This document shows, piece after piece, positions 30,275-43,880 of a stretch of DNA of 64,000 bases. Source of the DNA: Kryptolebias marmoratus (taxonomy: Eukaryota > Chordata > Actinopteri > Cyprinodontiformes > Rivulidae); the NCBI RefSeq assembly GCF_001649575.2, contig NC_051431.1, positions 15,456,844 through 15,520,843 on the forward strand, written 5' to 3'. The translations under genes and the position numbers were made by a program. Below the pieces are notes generated by a model. That model did no database searches. It saw nothing but the letters and a program-made list of their open reading frames with translations, and was not told where the DNA came from. Position 1 is the stretch's first letter; each line of letters opens with the position of its first letter.

Positions 30275-30815
30275 CCATAATAATAAGCTAACAGCTAGTC
30301 TGAGCGGGGCTGGGACCAAAGTAGGTAGCTGCCATCTTAAAACAACTCCAAAGCAAAGATTTCACAGCAGTTCATCCAAACGCTGGTAGTAAACTCTTGC
30401 ATCACAATCAGTTTTGCATCACATAGTTTTTTACAGTGATTTCTGTGGTTATTTGTGAAAGCAGCAACAGCAGCGAGCTAAAGCTTCCCTCGTGCAACAT
30501 GGGGCACTTCCAGCAGGAATATTGTCATTTTTGTGCCAGAATAAGTATGTGATGCAAAACTGACAACAGTGTAAAAGTTTATAAAATGGCATTTTCAAAA
30601 ACCTCTTGGAAATTTTTCAGACTTGTTACTTTAAGGCTGCACCATTCCACTTGGGTCTTGACCCAATTGAACGAGCCTTTAGCTCATAAATCCGCTCTGA
30701 ATTTCTCTATGCTGAGATTGTCCAAAGAGCCGTCTACAGCAGGTAAGATAGTAGTTGCTCATGAAGTTTCCACAGAGCTGTACTTCAAAAGATCTGAACT
30801 ATCACTTTAAGGTAC
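30275..30815 (+). repeat. family-C dispersed repeat, split copy
   Basis: The left part AGCTAACAGCTAGTCTGAGC is at about 30287. The right part GAGCCGTCTACAGCAGGTAAG and TTTCCACAGAGCTGTACTTC are at about 30727-30787. The roughly 400 bases between them may be insertion or the true interior. Confidence 0.45.
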
Positions 30816-31663
30816 AGATAGGAGAATGGGAGGCATAAAATAGATGCTAAATGCAAAACTAATCCCAAATATGATGTGATGACATCATCAAAATGCTTAT
30901 TAGCAAACTAGTTGATATAAAATTTCAGCCTTTTGTTTTCAAGCTGACCGTAGGTACGAAGAGGATAAATTTACAAGAAATAAACCAAATTGTGTTCAAA
31001 ACTCTATGCCCAGTCCCAAATCTCAAATGGTGAGCTACGAACAAAAAAAACTATCTGTGTGAACGGATTTTAGAAGCAGCTCTTCTGACATTTAAACCTG
31101 TACACCACTGGTTGTATCACCAAGTGTAGATGCGGTATGTGTGTGTATTTAACGCACTCGCGCAGCATCACACCTGCCTGCAAGCTGACCGGAGACCTTC
31201 AGAGTGCTAAGGATGGGTTACATCATCTCCCCACACACACACACCACTCGCATGCGTAACGCTCTGTGAGCACAGATAAAACTGGTTCAGATGCAGGGAG
31301 TTCTTCTGATCCGGAGTAGAAAAGTCGCTCAGTCCAGTTCAGTCCTGCTCCTGTTTACATGAGCAAAAACACCTGTGGATCACAACAGGAAGCCAGAAAG
31401 AAACAGTTCAGTTGTTTTTTTTTATCTCAATTAAGTTTGTAAGAAACAGGATCTTTTTTTTTTTTTTTACACACACAAAGACTACAAATTAAAGCAGAAT
31501 TTTTAAAAAGGGGACAAACCTTCTAAAAGGCATTAGAGAATAAAAAGTTCCACCTTCATCCAGGGTTTGTGAAAAATATTTACTTCCAGGCTGAAGTCAC
31601 GTTTGAGCCTCTCCCTGTGTTTGCTCTGGCCGGGCTCCCTCAGCTGAAGTGGGTATAAGCCAT

Positions 31664-31719
31664 GCAGACAGACAGACAGGCAGGCAGGCAGGCAGGCAGG
31701 CAGACGGGCAGACAGACAG
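31664..31719. repeat. CAGA/CAGG tetranucleotide microsatellite
   Basis: Several CAGA units, about seven CAGG units, then CAGA again. Any reading frame over it is low-complexity. Confidence 0.9.
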
Positions 31720-31789
31720 CAGGGAAAAGGTCTGAGAGGTTCTTTCATTTAGACGATCAGCCACGCTGCAGATCCCTCCCACTGTGTCT

Positions 31790-31827
31790 TCCCTCCTCCT
31801 CCTCCTCCTCCTCCTCCTTCTCCTCCT
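31790..31827. repeat. CTC trinucleotide microsatellite
   Basis: About eleven TCC/CTC units with one interruption. Confidence 0.85.
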
Positions 31828-32025
31828 TTCTTCTTTTCATTTGCTTTTAAACTCTTCTAAGAACACACAGCATTCCTTCCTGTAGCATGTGGCACATTTT
31901 GCCCCAGAGTTGCTACTTTCCAAACTCTCCTCCCCCTGAGCTCCCCCCCACCACCAACCTTTTAGCATTCCCACACCTCCTCTCTGTCTCTGCCGCCTCC
32001 AGACAGACTCACACTGCTGTACGCT

Positions 32026-32075
32026 TGTGTGTGTGTGTGTGTGTGTAGGGGAGCACATCTGTGTGTGTGTGTGTG
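32026..32075. repeat. compound TG microsatellite
   Basis: Two TG tracts separated by AGGGGAGCACATC. Confidence 0.85.
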
Positions 32076-32589
32076 GTCAGATGAATCAGGACGTGTGCTG
32101 GAAGAGAAGGCCAATGGATCCTCCAGGCTCCAGTCCAAACCCGGATCTTATGTTGAGGAGCAACACGAGCCAACATTTGCATCTAATTGTAGTCCTGCCT
32201 GAGCGCCTCTGCATCCAGAAAAACACACGTTAGAGCAAAGTTCGTTTAAGGTTTCATGAATATTTGTTCACTTTTGAGCCTTTGTTGAGGCTGACTTCCA
32301 ACATTGTTAGAGCAACAACCTCTGAAATTGGCCGAATGAAAAAAATGCAACATGTAAAAACTTTTTTTATTATTATTTTATCTTGAATTGAATCACCAGA
32401 GCTTCTGCGTTGCTCAGGTTTACAGCAAAAACAACTAATTTTACAATCTGTAACACACACACACAAAAGAAACCAATCGGATCCATTAGAAATAAACCTA
32501 ACTGGCTTATTTTCACATTAAAGCATTAGAAATTTACAGATGCTAAAAGCACAATCTTCTGGCTTTGTTGGATCAGTTTTATTTGAAAG

Positions 32590-32930
32590 TGTTTACATTA
32601 AATCGGACAATCCAGATTAGTTACACCAAATTTGGTTAAATTGAACTTTTGGAGTCAACCCAATTCAAAATGGCTGCCACAGCTGCTCAATCTTAGCAAA
32701 CACAAATGACTAACTTAGTCAGGTTTACAAATATTGTGCTAAAACTTAGTGTGGTAGTAGCTGAGAGTTGTCCACATGACGTCCTCAAAGATCTAAAAGA
32801 CCAATATTTTCAGGGTTTGACCGAAATATAACAGTAACTTCATCCTTTCTTAACATAACATGATATTAGTTTTTAAAAATATGTCACAAAAGGTGGACAA
32901 TATTCAATCCAGAGCGTTGGACCTTCCTTT
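32590..32930 (-). repeat. family-A dispersed repeat, reverse copy with extension
   Basis: CAACCCAATTCAAAATGGCTG, GTGTGGTAGTAGCTGAGAG, then the extension with TTCTTAACATAACATGATA. Confidence 0.65.
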
Positions 32931-34214
32931 AATTATTTACTGTGCTCATTTAGATTGAAATAATGTAGCTCAATCAGTTTGGAAATGATAGATTTAACAT
33001 GAAAAAGTTAAAAGTTTACGTATTAGCTTCATTGTACGTTGGATTGTGCAAATAAAAAAAAACAATGATGCTTCAACTAAAAACAAGAGGCTTTTTAGTA
33101 GAAATCTGAGGTGTAATAAATGATGTTGGGTTTAGTGAAAACTTTCCCTTTTTAGACAGTTGTTTAAAGTCACACCATGATATCAATTTTTGATCTTTTT
33201 TTAATGAATCTCTGAATGTTGTTTACCAAAACTGATGTTTCTATGCAGTTTTAGCAATAACCTTAGTGGTCGGATAGAATGCTGCATGTTCAGTATGTTG
33301 CATTTGTAAATCTAAATAAACCCAAAGCCCCTTGATGGCTGCTCAATGTCACATTTAACCAGAACGGCTTTACTTTGGACGCACAGAAGAACGAACCGAG
33401 CTCAGTTTAGCCCATTCCACTGAAACAATTAAGGAACAAGAACCCCCCCATTAACAACAGGCACTCATCCACTGACCTTTACTCATTTTAAACCTTGATG
33501 AACACTGGAGCACCAATCTGCTTTTAAATATGACTAGTTTTTAGTGTGTACATAAACACCATCTGTGTCTCATTATTATCACGCTACCTTTCAGGTCCGA
33601 GTGGCTTCAGTCAGGCTGGCAGATACTTTATCACTCGGCACTCCCAGGTAGAGACATCATCTGGAGCCAGACGCTCTTTATTAAACAGATCATTGGGCAC
33701 TTCATCAAAGTTTGACATTATTAATTAGAGCAAAACAGGGCTCTGAATATTAGCTACTGTGCCACTAATGAGTTAAGAGTATTCTGATAAAGTGAGTAAA
33801 GCAGATATTTATAAGGAAATGTTATATTAATTAGACAATTGGACCTGATTACTGTTTGAATATTTTTGAATTCTAAATACCTGGTGATTGTAACAAACTC
33901 AGAGAGGGTTTTTATTTAGGCTTTACCTGGATTTTAAACCAGTTGAAGACCAAAGAAAGAAAATCACAACGAAAGCTATAAGGTTGAGTTCATGTTGTGA
34001 TGGAGGTCCTGTTCCACTGAGGTATTTGTTGTTAGTTTTATTTTTTCTAAAATCATAACTGTAAAACTCTGAACAGTTACATCTGCAGACATGAACAGAC
34101 CAGGGCCACGAAACAAAGGCATTTTCTGCAGACAGCATTTAAACTTTGCTTGTAAAGTGCGCTAATCTTTATAATGACTAAGAGTGAGTCATTCCTTACT
34201 GGAAGAGAAAGCTA

Positions 34215-34216
<2 letters not shown>

Positions 34217-34246
<30 letters not shown>
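34217..34246. repeat. AC microsatellite
   Basis: About fourteen uninterrupted AC units. A TG tract follows at 34352-34370. Confidence 0.9.
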
Positions 34247-34253
<7 letters not shown>

Positions 34254-37051
34254 TGCAGCACATCTTGTTTTTGCTTGACTCTCAAAATACTCCTAAGATG
34301 ATCATTTGCACACAAACATAAATGCTTTTTCGGTGTCATATACATTTTTCAGTGTGTGTGTGTGTGTGTTACATAAACATACAGATAAGATGAGACACAT
34401 TTCTTTTTGCAGGCAGTCGACAAAAAATGCCCCCTTGATTTTTTTTTTTTTTTGTTGATCTACTTAAAAAATGCATTTCATAAATGTATAATGAGGATTT
34501 TATTCAGGAAAAGTTGACTAACCTCTGCTTTTTGTTGTTTAAAAATAAATTTGTTTTGAGCAAATTGGTAAATAATTGATTTTTACACTTTAAAGTTTCA
34601 TAAACCTTACATAATTCTATTTGTTTCTTTGTGTACGAAGGAGTTTAGCTGGATTGTTTTGTGTTTTTTTATTTCTGTGAAAAAAAGACTTGAACAGTTT
34701 ATGAACCGAATCGGAGTGTGACGTTTTATTCTTCAAGTTATTATTATTGGCAACTTAGGTCACGCTCTCCTGCGAAGTCACTGTGTGACATGTAACCCAC
34801 AATATTTATTAAAAAAAACAATCTATTTTTTAAATTGTAATTTGTCCATTTAGTTGTTTCTGATCATTAAGTGAATCTTCCCTCCTTTATAGAATAAATA
34901 TACCACCAATCAGGCTGACTGGTCATTTTTGCAGAGAAACAATCAATCAGCAGCCACCATTAGAACTTAGTTAAGCTTTGTGTTTTTTGAAGTTTGTGCC
35001 TATTGTTTTACTCCACAAAAACCTGAGTGTGTTTTCCAACAACAGAATCCTTTCAGGTGGCGTCTCACTGGGCTGAGACTGTAGGGAGACGAGTTGATTG
35101 CCTAAAATTGAGAGAAAATATGTCAGTTTATCATTGCAGTCTCTGAATTCAGAGTGTTTGCCACCAGTTAGCCATGATGCTGGTTTTGGGGGTTTTCTGT
35201 GTTTGCATTCTTGGCTGTGTAGATTATTTCATTGCCCACCTTGGCTCATTTTTCCACGTCGGCAGCTGCTCCTACATTTACGCTGTAATCTGCTGGAGCG
35301 CACAGATTTGGACCACTTCATTTATAACTATTTATTATATCTGGGTTTTAGACTTGGACATTTGCCTCAAGAGTTCTGGCTGTCATGAACAAAATCCTTC
35401 ATCAAAAATCTTTGGCCTAAGCTTGAAAGGAAACAGTCTGTGGTCATTTATTGTGACAGGATTATCGACAGCTATTTTATTACTCTCACGACCAAAGACT
35501 ATCCTGCTATAACTAATGACAGACGTGGTCAAAAAAGAAAAAAGTTAAAAACTGTGCAGTGTCACTCCTGATAGAACTGATTTATTTTCCGCTGTTAATT
35601 CCTCATCCTCCTCCCCCTTTTTTAAAGTCCGAATTTAACAACAAGAGCAGTAATACCACTGCTTGTTTTTTTTTATTTGCTGTTGGACAAAAATCCATGT
35701 CGGATGTTTGTGGCATATTGCACTGTGAAAAGAAGTCAAACATTTATTAAATCATAAGCTGTACAGTGTGTAATACCTTAATGAGCCTGTGCAGCAGGAC
35801 ATGTAGAGGTCTGTTATATTTTTTTTAAATTGCAGAGGATGTGCTGGCCTTCAGTAGTTTTGCGAATGTGAAAATTTTGAACCCATAATCTCAAATCTTT
35901 TGCTGTATGTGTGTAAAATGTCCTGATCCAGGAACAACAGCTTAGACTGTAAGAGGGTTCAGATCTTGTCTTCCTTAAAACCTCAAGAGAACCAAGTTTC
36001 TTGTTGAGGTTAGACATTTAAAAGCATGTTTAAACTCACACAGTACACTGTTAAATAAAAAGAACGCTGGTGGGTTTGTGCACATGCGCACGGGGCTGCT
36101 TTGTCTCGGCGTGTTGGGGCGACTCGTTCATCTGTGTGTCTGAGAAGCCTCCATCTCCTGAAAGATGGTTGTGCCTCGCAGGACTGCAGATGGAGTGTCT
36201 GGGACAGCCCGAGGCGCTAACACTCACACAGATCACGTGACTTCAGAGGACCTTACACTCATTTAAGAGTGCTTTTTGCACATACCCACTCCTCATTCCA
36301 AACCTCCAAACGTGGCCCACATTCACAGTGGCAGAGGATTAAAATGGGCTCTTGCTGCAAAGAGATATTTTTCTAACCACACTGACATCCTGAACCAGTA
36401 AATTAGCTTATTGATTTATTGGAGGTGTTTATTTTCACCCCCGTACAGACAAGGCTAATGCAAAAAGAGCTTAGGAGGCTCCGACTTTCTGCCCATCAAT
36501 CAGACAATCGATAAATGATCTCTGGCTTGTCCTGACCAAGTATCAAAGCGTCCTCTGATAAGACACTGAACGCCTCATTATCCAAATTTCACTTGCCCGT
36601 TTTAGCAGACGCTTTGGACAAAAAGCAGATGGCAAATGTGCAAAAGTGAGCAAGAATAAGAAAGATAAGTTCCCACAGTGCCAACACATTTTAGTCCTAA
36701 GAATATGCAAAACTCAAAGGAAAAGTAGAGTATATTTCCTGCAGTTATTTGAACTCGAGAGACAAACTGGCTTCATTAAACTAGGGATACTTTAGAAACA
36801 GTCTGCTAAAGAAAAATTAAATGGTTTATAATTAGTGTGGGAAGGTATATTATTTCTAATGCAGTCTCTTGAAATGAACATGTCATTTTATTTCATTAAA
36901 ATATTCTGTTTTAAAAAAAGCATGCATGAGCACTGTTTAAAAATCTTTAAAAATTCTGCGTTACAAATGCACGAGTCACATTTGAACATAATTTTTACAT
37001 TCAGGAAGCTCCAGAATGAACTCCTATCAATTATGATTCACACCAAGAAAC

Positions 37052-37075
37052 GAGGAGGAGGAGGAGGAGGAGGAG
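37052..37075. repeat. GAG trinucleotide microsatellite
   Basis: Eight uninterrupted GAG units. Confidence 0.9.
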
Positions 37076-37822
37076 TGGCCACTTTGAATTAGGTTTCATT
37101 CTTGCAAAGCAAAAGACCAATTAAACGGATCTTTAGTAACGAGGAAATAATGAGCAGCAATAATTCACCATCAGGCTGGCTTGTCTTGTACAGTTTACCC
37201 CGGTGTCTCTTCAGTGGACAGGACACTTTGAGCGGCGTACTGACCGTCCCTGCAGTTCCAAACAAATGTGAGTAATTTTAAAATCTGAGATCTCTTACAA
37301 AAATAACAATCAGTGGAGTTATTAAAACATGTTACATTCGATACAAGTACATCACACAATGATTCAGTTCTTCTTTTTTGAAAGGTTTTAAATGAATAAA
37401 AGAATCCGATGCAGCGTGCCGTCTCACATTTGCAATGATTTATTTAAAACTGCATACAAGACGACTGAAAACTGTGGCGTAAAAAGAGCAAACGTTACAA
37501 AACTCCTCACGACAAATATGGTGGGACTTGACTGTAAAAACACAAATAAACGTAACGTTAAATAACACAAGTCTGATGCCAAATCTTCATGTATAAATGC
37601 ATGAAATTAGAAGAGAAATCCTTTGTGAAAAGGTAAATGTTTTACTCTTTGAAGAGGAGAGTTAAGGGACAGAGAATCTGTCAGCAGAGTAAGGTCCATA
37701 TAAGGTCTACATTAAGTCTACAGACTGTTTGTTCACACACAGCAGCATGGAGTGCTGTAAACCAAAAAACAAAACCCAGATTCAAGGTTTTAACTTATGA
37801 TGATTTGCAAAACGAGACAACT

Positions 37823-38060
37823 TTACTGATCCTGACCGGTGGTGTTCACTTCTGTCTGACCCAGGCTGGCGTTTGTTGTATTGCTGACTGATGTCCAGTA
37901 ATGAAACGACCGACGTTCATCAGCCCGCTGTGTGTTCCTCCTCCTGTCTGCATCCAAGCGCCGAGCGGCTCGTCCCTGCTGCAGTCGGCTCAGAACCTGT
38001 GCAGAGATGTGACGGAGACTTGCTCCGGTGATCCTGTGGTGAGTCGAAACGGTTTGTCCC
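37823..38060 (-). other. unrecognised coding-like island
   Basis: GC-richer than its flanks, with a minus-strand frame of 119 codons that includes QVLSRLQQGRAARRLDADRR, just after an acceptor-like CTGCACAG. The plus strand also has an open stretch (MKRPTFISPLCVPPPVCIQA) ending at a donor-like GTG|GTGAGT. I recognise neither product. It could be an exon, a processed fragment or chance. Confidence 0.2.
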
Positions 38061-40858
38061 GTCTTCAGTGAGAAGCACCGTTCAGCCTTATAGGTCAGTG
38101 AAATGAAGTGGAGGAAAGTACTCGTTTCTGTTGTACATTTGCTGTTTCTTTTTTTTTTAATCATGCTACAAATACATGTCAAGAAGCAAAAAATTGTAAG
38201 GTTTTATTTTCCTTAAAACAGGAAAAATAAATAAGGTTTGTATTAAGGGGTGAATATCTTGTCTGTACTATAATATCCCACAGCAAGCATGTCCACACAG
38301 AACAACTTTGTCTTCTCATTTCCATATGTTGTCCTGACATTTGTTATTTACCCGTGGATCATCAGCGACACGTTGTTTTCCCAGATCCCTCCTCGGTCTC
38401 AAACTGCACATTTTCTTTAATTATACAACAGCAGTTTGTTTTTTGTTTTTTTCCATTTTTCTCCAAAAGTAAGATTTCTGACACAAACCTCTTTCAAGAT
38501 GTGGAACATGATTATCCTTTGTGTTTATTTATTTATTTTTTTTACTTCTTCGTCCAGCAGAACTGGATCCAGTCTGTTTTTAAGTGCTACACTGTTTTCA
38601 GTACTTTTGTTTTAAATAGAAGATGAACAGTTTTACTGCCTTAACTCAAAAATCTAGAAATCCTATAGAGAAGATCAGTGAAGCGAGCCTGTACAGGAAA
38701 CATACAGAATGAAAGAAATAAAATTAAATAAATTAGTGTATGTGATGGAAGAATTTAATGCAAAGACTTGGCTTTGCAAAAAGCTTATAGTTACAGACTA
38801 TGGTTAATTTTAACATGTAGTCTCTACTTTATCAGTTTTTTTTCACTAAAACAAACAGAAATGATCAGTTCCTAAGATAGAAAACTATCAGAAACAAGTC
38901 AAATTGCTCAGAGTTTAACATGATTCTTTTCCTTGAACAAATAAAAAGTAAACTTACATAAAGTCCCTGCACAGCATGCAATTATTACCTGCTTTAGGAT
39001 CACCTCGTAGTTGAGTCACTTGTGTTTCTGAGCTGATCAGTGAACTGAGAAGACGTCCTTTGCTCCTTAGTGTGACCGGACTGCAGTCTGAAGCAACACG
39101 GAGGCGTTTAAAGAAAGGTTTCCAGGTTTGTGAAGCCACTGTAACAGTGTCTGATGCACCAAAAAAAAAGGAACACAAAAGTCTAATTCTTCAGGACAAA
39201 GCTGTTTGCTCCTCGGACAGCGGGGATGATCGTTCAGGCAAACAACAAGCGGTGATGAGCGGTGGTCACCTGAGCCTCAACCAACCAAAGATCACAGCTA
39301 TGTGAGGGTCGAAAACTGTGTGGTTGCAGGTAAGAAGCATTCAGGACAAAAACAATTGTTTTTTAATTCTTTTCTGCCAAACGAAGTAAGAAATGTCAAG
39401 ACATCATAATTACTGGTGAACATGTTTTATATCTAAATAATGTGATCTAAATAAATAAATGCATAAAACTATTATTGAGTAGAAACATGAGGCTTTATGA
39501 TGCTTTTTAATAGGGTTTAGATGTTTGCATAATTGCATTTTTGTATTTATTTATTCTGAAATATGGGCCTTCCAATGTATTTTCTTATTTTTTATTTGGC
39601 ATAAAAAGGAGCTGCACGAACCAAAACAAAGATTTTGGTCGTCTACATTTATCGAAACATAAATAAATTAGATGTAAATGTGCTTGGGTTTGCTAAAACA
39701 AAAGTCTTATTTGCCAGATGTATTAATCCACTTTATTTCCTTTTCCTTTCTGCTTGTACTTGTACTTCTACTTTCCTTATATTCTCTTTGAAGTTTAAAT
39801 AATTCTTGTTTCCCTCTCATCCTGACATCCAGTAATGACAACTCTCCCTTTATTTGAACATTGTCCTCCTCACGTCACCTCTTTCATTCCTCTTCTGTCT
39901 TCTCTCGTTCACCCGGTGTCTCTTGTCATCCTGTTTTATTGTGCTGATGGCAAAAATAAGAACTAAATGTTTCTCTTTTACTTCAGTTATCGTTACCCCT
40001 TTGCCTCGGTCCACGAACATCCTCATTGCTTCAAGCCTACTCCTTTATAGTTCATGTTGGACTCTCGCAACTGAAAAATCTATAATCCTCAAATAAAGTT
40101 AACTGTGGTGAGTCTACACGTTTCTATACTCTCTGTCCTGTGGGGTGTCATGCAAGTGCATCAAAAATTTAAAAAAAAGGATAGGATTCTCAGGAGGTGC
40201 CTTACAGCTCATTACTCTGCTGAGAACAGATGATGATGACGATGCAGTTCAGAGGCTGAATGCATAACGCATGCATCGCACATGAAACAAACACACGTGC
40301 GGCAAAACACACAGATAAGACGCTGACAGTCTGTTTTGCCTAGACTCTAAATTAAAGCTACATAAATGAGAAGGGTGTGCTGAAAAACTGCATAATTATA
40401 TACTGTGATGACAAGAAAATTGGCCTCATGGCATCGGTCTGTAATCATTTCAAGGATTTTACTTTATTCACAGTCACCCATACTAGAAATAATATACAAA
40501 GTTATCCTTTTTTTTTTTTACTCTAAAATGATATGAAATAATGTTGAGAATTTGGCAGAACTAATAAGTGTCGGTGTCAGAGACAGTTTCCCCCAGTTAG
40601 AAAAAACATCTAAACGCAACACTTGTTTTTTGCTCACGTTTCTCATGAGCTGAACTCAAAGATCTTAGACTTTTTCTTTGTACACGATAAGCCTTTTTCT
40701 CTCAAATATTGTTCACAAATTTGTGTAAATCTGTGTTACTGAGCACTCCACCTTTGCCGAGATGATCCATCCACCTCACAGGTGTGACATATCAAGGTGC
40801 TGATTAGACAGCATGATTGCTGCACAGGCTGGCCACCATAAAATCCCACACTCTACAA

Positions 40859-41064
40859 CAGGGGTCTCCAATCCTGGTCCTGGAGAGCCACTATCCTGCA
40901 TGTGTTACTTGTTTCCCTGCTCCAACACACCTGATTCAGTGGTTACATTACCTCTTGCAGAAGCCTGTTAATCACCCATTGATTCAAATCAAGTCTGTTG
41001 GAGCAGAGGAACAAGTAAAACATGCAGGATGGTGGCCCTCGAGGAGCAGGATTGGAGACCCCTG
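40859..41064. mobile_element. palindromic non-autonomous hAT element, copy 3
   Basis: CAGGGGTCTCCAATCC at the left end and GGAGACCCCTG at the right, with a perfect 8-bp target duplication CTCTACAA on both sides. This is the cleanest copy in the window. Confidence 0.88.
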
Positions 41065-41929
41065 CTCTACAATGTGCAGTTTATATTTACTGTATGGGGG
41101 GTCAGAAAACCAGTCAGTGTCTGGTGTGACCACCATTAGGTCCTTCTGAACATTTCTCACCAAATGATATAACAACGTTTGCCTCACAGGAAGCAGTTGT
41201 TTGTCTCAGACAGACCAGAGGCCTTCAAAGTTCTCACCGATATACTTGGAACTTCAGATCATTTTCAGTTTGTTTCTCATTTTTCTTAACCTACTCTGAC
41301 CTAATCATGCGCCACGTACATACTGCATCTCCATCTCCTCCCTCCGCTTCATTGTCTTCCTCATTTCATTCTTCCCTATCGGCTTTATGAACACTTAATG
41401 CCCTCTCTAATAATCCCAATGATCTGAACAGAGCTGAAAGCCAATTGCAGCGCACGTTTTATTGGTGCGTTGATTTTAATGAGGGGGAAAGAAGCCCTGA
41501 CAGAGAGAGGGAAAAGAAAGACCTCTTGTGTGTGTGTTCATTTTCAACATGTCAATTGAGTCTAACATTTTTATCAAACGACTCTTTGGGTGCTTTAACA
41601 GAGTCCAGTTTTCTCAAAGGCAGAATGTGCGCCTCGGCTGAACTTGTGCTTTTAAAGTAATCTGGGAGATTATAGCCAATTTGCTCTTTACTGACCTCCT
41701 CACACCTATTGTTACATTATCAGTAACAAAGGAGAGTTCACTTTTTAGGAATATGGGAAAAATCCAACGCTGTTTTTTAACATAAGTGTTTGAGCCAATA
41801 TTTTAAACAACAGGTTCATGTTCCTCTGCTCTCCTACTAACGACCGACGCAGACACACAGGAAATGCATGCCCGCCATCATTTTCAAACCAAAGTGAGGC
41901 AGCACTCCTTCAAATGAAACTATCAATCC

Positions 41930-42590
41930 CTGAAGGAATGAACGTCACGAATATTGCATGCCAACGTTTTAAACAAAGCTCCTGTGTGATCTGTTAGCGC
42001 TCAGAGTGTGTGTTGTGGATCAGTCTCAGCTACTACCGCACCAAATTCTGTCAAACCGGCCGGGGTGTAGCCATTTTTGTCTTCGCTAAGGTTGAGTAGC
42101 TGCGGCAGCCGTCTTGATATAGGTAGACTCCAAAAGTTAATCAGCTGTAGATGTTTATCCAATAAGTATTGTCTGTGAGTCTAAAGAAAATCCCTACTTG
42201 TGGTTCGTGAGATATTTTGCGTGAGATATTTTGATAACAAACAAACATGGCCAATGCAAACGTTTTAAGCAAAGCTGTTGCGTAATCTGTAGTGCTCAAC
42301 ATATATGTTGTGAATGACACTCAGCTACTACCACACAAAATTCTGGCTCAATGTTTATAAAACTGACTGAGTTGTAGTCATTTTTGTGTCTGCTAAGGTT
42401 GATTGGTTCTGGTGGCCATCTTGAATTGAGTTGATTCCTAAAGCTAATTAGCTGTAGATGAACACCCAGTGGTCGCTTTCTGAGCGTTTCAATAAAATCT
42501 GTTAATTGGTTCATGAGATATTTTGCTAACAGACAGACCATCAAATACATTCACACACAGACAAAGGCAACTGCATGCTTGCCCACATAT
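41930..42590 (+). repeat. two head-to-tail family-A copies
   Basis: Copy one spans about 41930-42245 and starts with CAATCCCTGAAGGAATGAAC. Copy two spans about 42250-42590 and includes GGCCATCTTGAATTGAG and GATATTTTGCTAACAGACAG. This is one of the longest stretches of the family here and best shows both ends. Confidence 0.68.
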
Positions 42591-43880
42591 AATAAACTAT
42601 TCTTCTCCTGTCCTGTAGGGGGAGTTAGAGCAGCAGACTAAACAGCAGCAGGAAGATCAGGTGAAGTGAAGTGACTGACATGGAGCAAACAGAAGCATGA
42701 TGAATGCTCAGTCTGTGCTAACAGAGCAGACCAGGCTTCAGTATCTTTACGAACAACCACAGAGGGGGGATCTCATCCTGGTTTCAGAGCTCCCGATATG
42801 ATCTGGTCTAATCCTGACCATCTCGGCTGAGCCTGTGGTGAAACCAGCACCGACTGGGTTTATGTAACTCAGTCCTGGCATCTACAACCTGCTGACCAGT
42901 AGCAGCCATCGCACTATTATTCTGAGGCAAAGGCTGTAATCCAAAAAAAAAAAGAAAAGTTAAATTTTAGCCGTAGGATCTGTGCTCATTAGAAAAATGT
43001 TAGATCACAGTTCACATGGAGCCTAAAATAGAAAGTGTGACTGAGTTTTTTAAGCTTTAAAGGGCAAACCAAAGGACAACCATCCCAGTGGCCTCTGACA
43101 TTTACAGAGAACAAAACGAGCTCTCCTCTGAGTCATGGTTTTAATGACTTTATACACAAAGCAACACATAAATGCTTATTTATGACATAACTTTACATCT
43201 GACAGTGCTGTAAAGTTATGAAGGACTTTTGCTTCCAGATTCAGGTGTCATTGTTTGAAAACCTTTGTTTGTTTCCTTTGGCCAAGTATTCTAGGTGATA
43301 CCTTGAAAACAAAAATGCTCATTTATTTTTGCTGTTTAATTGAATGTATTGTGTAGTAAACTATGCAGCATTTGTTTATTTGTGGCTTAAATTTGGTCAT
43401 TGTCATCTTTTACATGCTCTCTATAATCATTTTTGTGTCAGAGAGCTTCAGCAGTGAAGTGGATCGGTCTTATTCTCTCACTAAGCAGCTTGTTTGGAGC
43501 TTTCAGGCGTATTTTTTCTGCTCTTCTGTTTTTGTTTTTTAACTTTTTTAGAATAATCTTTTACAGTATTTTATGTTGCTGTTGTTATTGCCCATATAAA
43601 TCTAGTAGGTTTTTTTTGTCTTCAACTTCTTGCATGGTATAACTGAGGTGATATTTTATTCTTTTTAGCTGTTTTAATTAAAGGTTTTGTGCTTTTCTGA
43701 TTGACTTTTTTTCAGTTTGTTTCATAAAAGTTGAACCACATGCAAACATCCCTACAAAACTCTACCACTTACACATCGAAACTAATTTTTGTGTCTCACT
43801 TCAAACGTGAGGCTATTTACATTTTCACGATGTACAATACTTTCATCTTTGACGCCTGAAGTTTTTTCCGCCCTGCTGTG

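Larger units (their letters stand above)
29762..43880. other. intergenic region between hhipl1 and the C14orf132-like gene
   Basis: Holds the hhipl1 5' flank, family-A and family-C repeats, a clean hAT element, microsatellites and AT-rich DNA. The only coding-like signal is at 37.8-38.1 kb. Reading frames near 35.1-35.5 kb are hydrophobic but have no family match or splice support. Confidence 0.6.

Noticed and set aside
31533..31782. Frames with repeated PACLPACL
   Set aside because: Translation of the CAGG/CAGA microsatellite.
35098..35512. Hydrophobic frames of 96 and 112 codons that could be a membrane exon
   Set aside because: Overlap in different frames, no acceptor/donor pair with consistent phase and no recognised family.
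40859..41187. Frames on both strands over the hAT element at 40.86 kb
   Set aside because: They read through the palindromic element and its terminal ends; no transposase motif.
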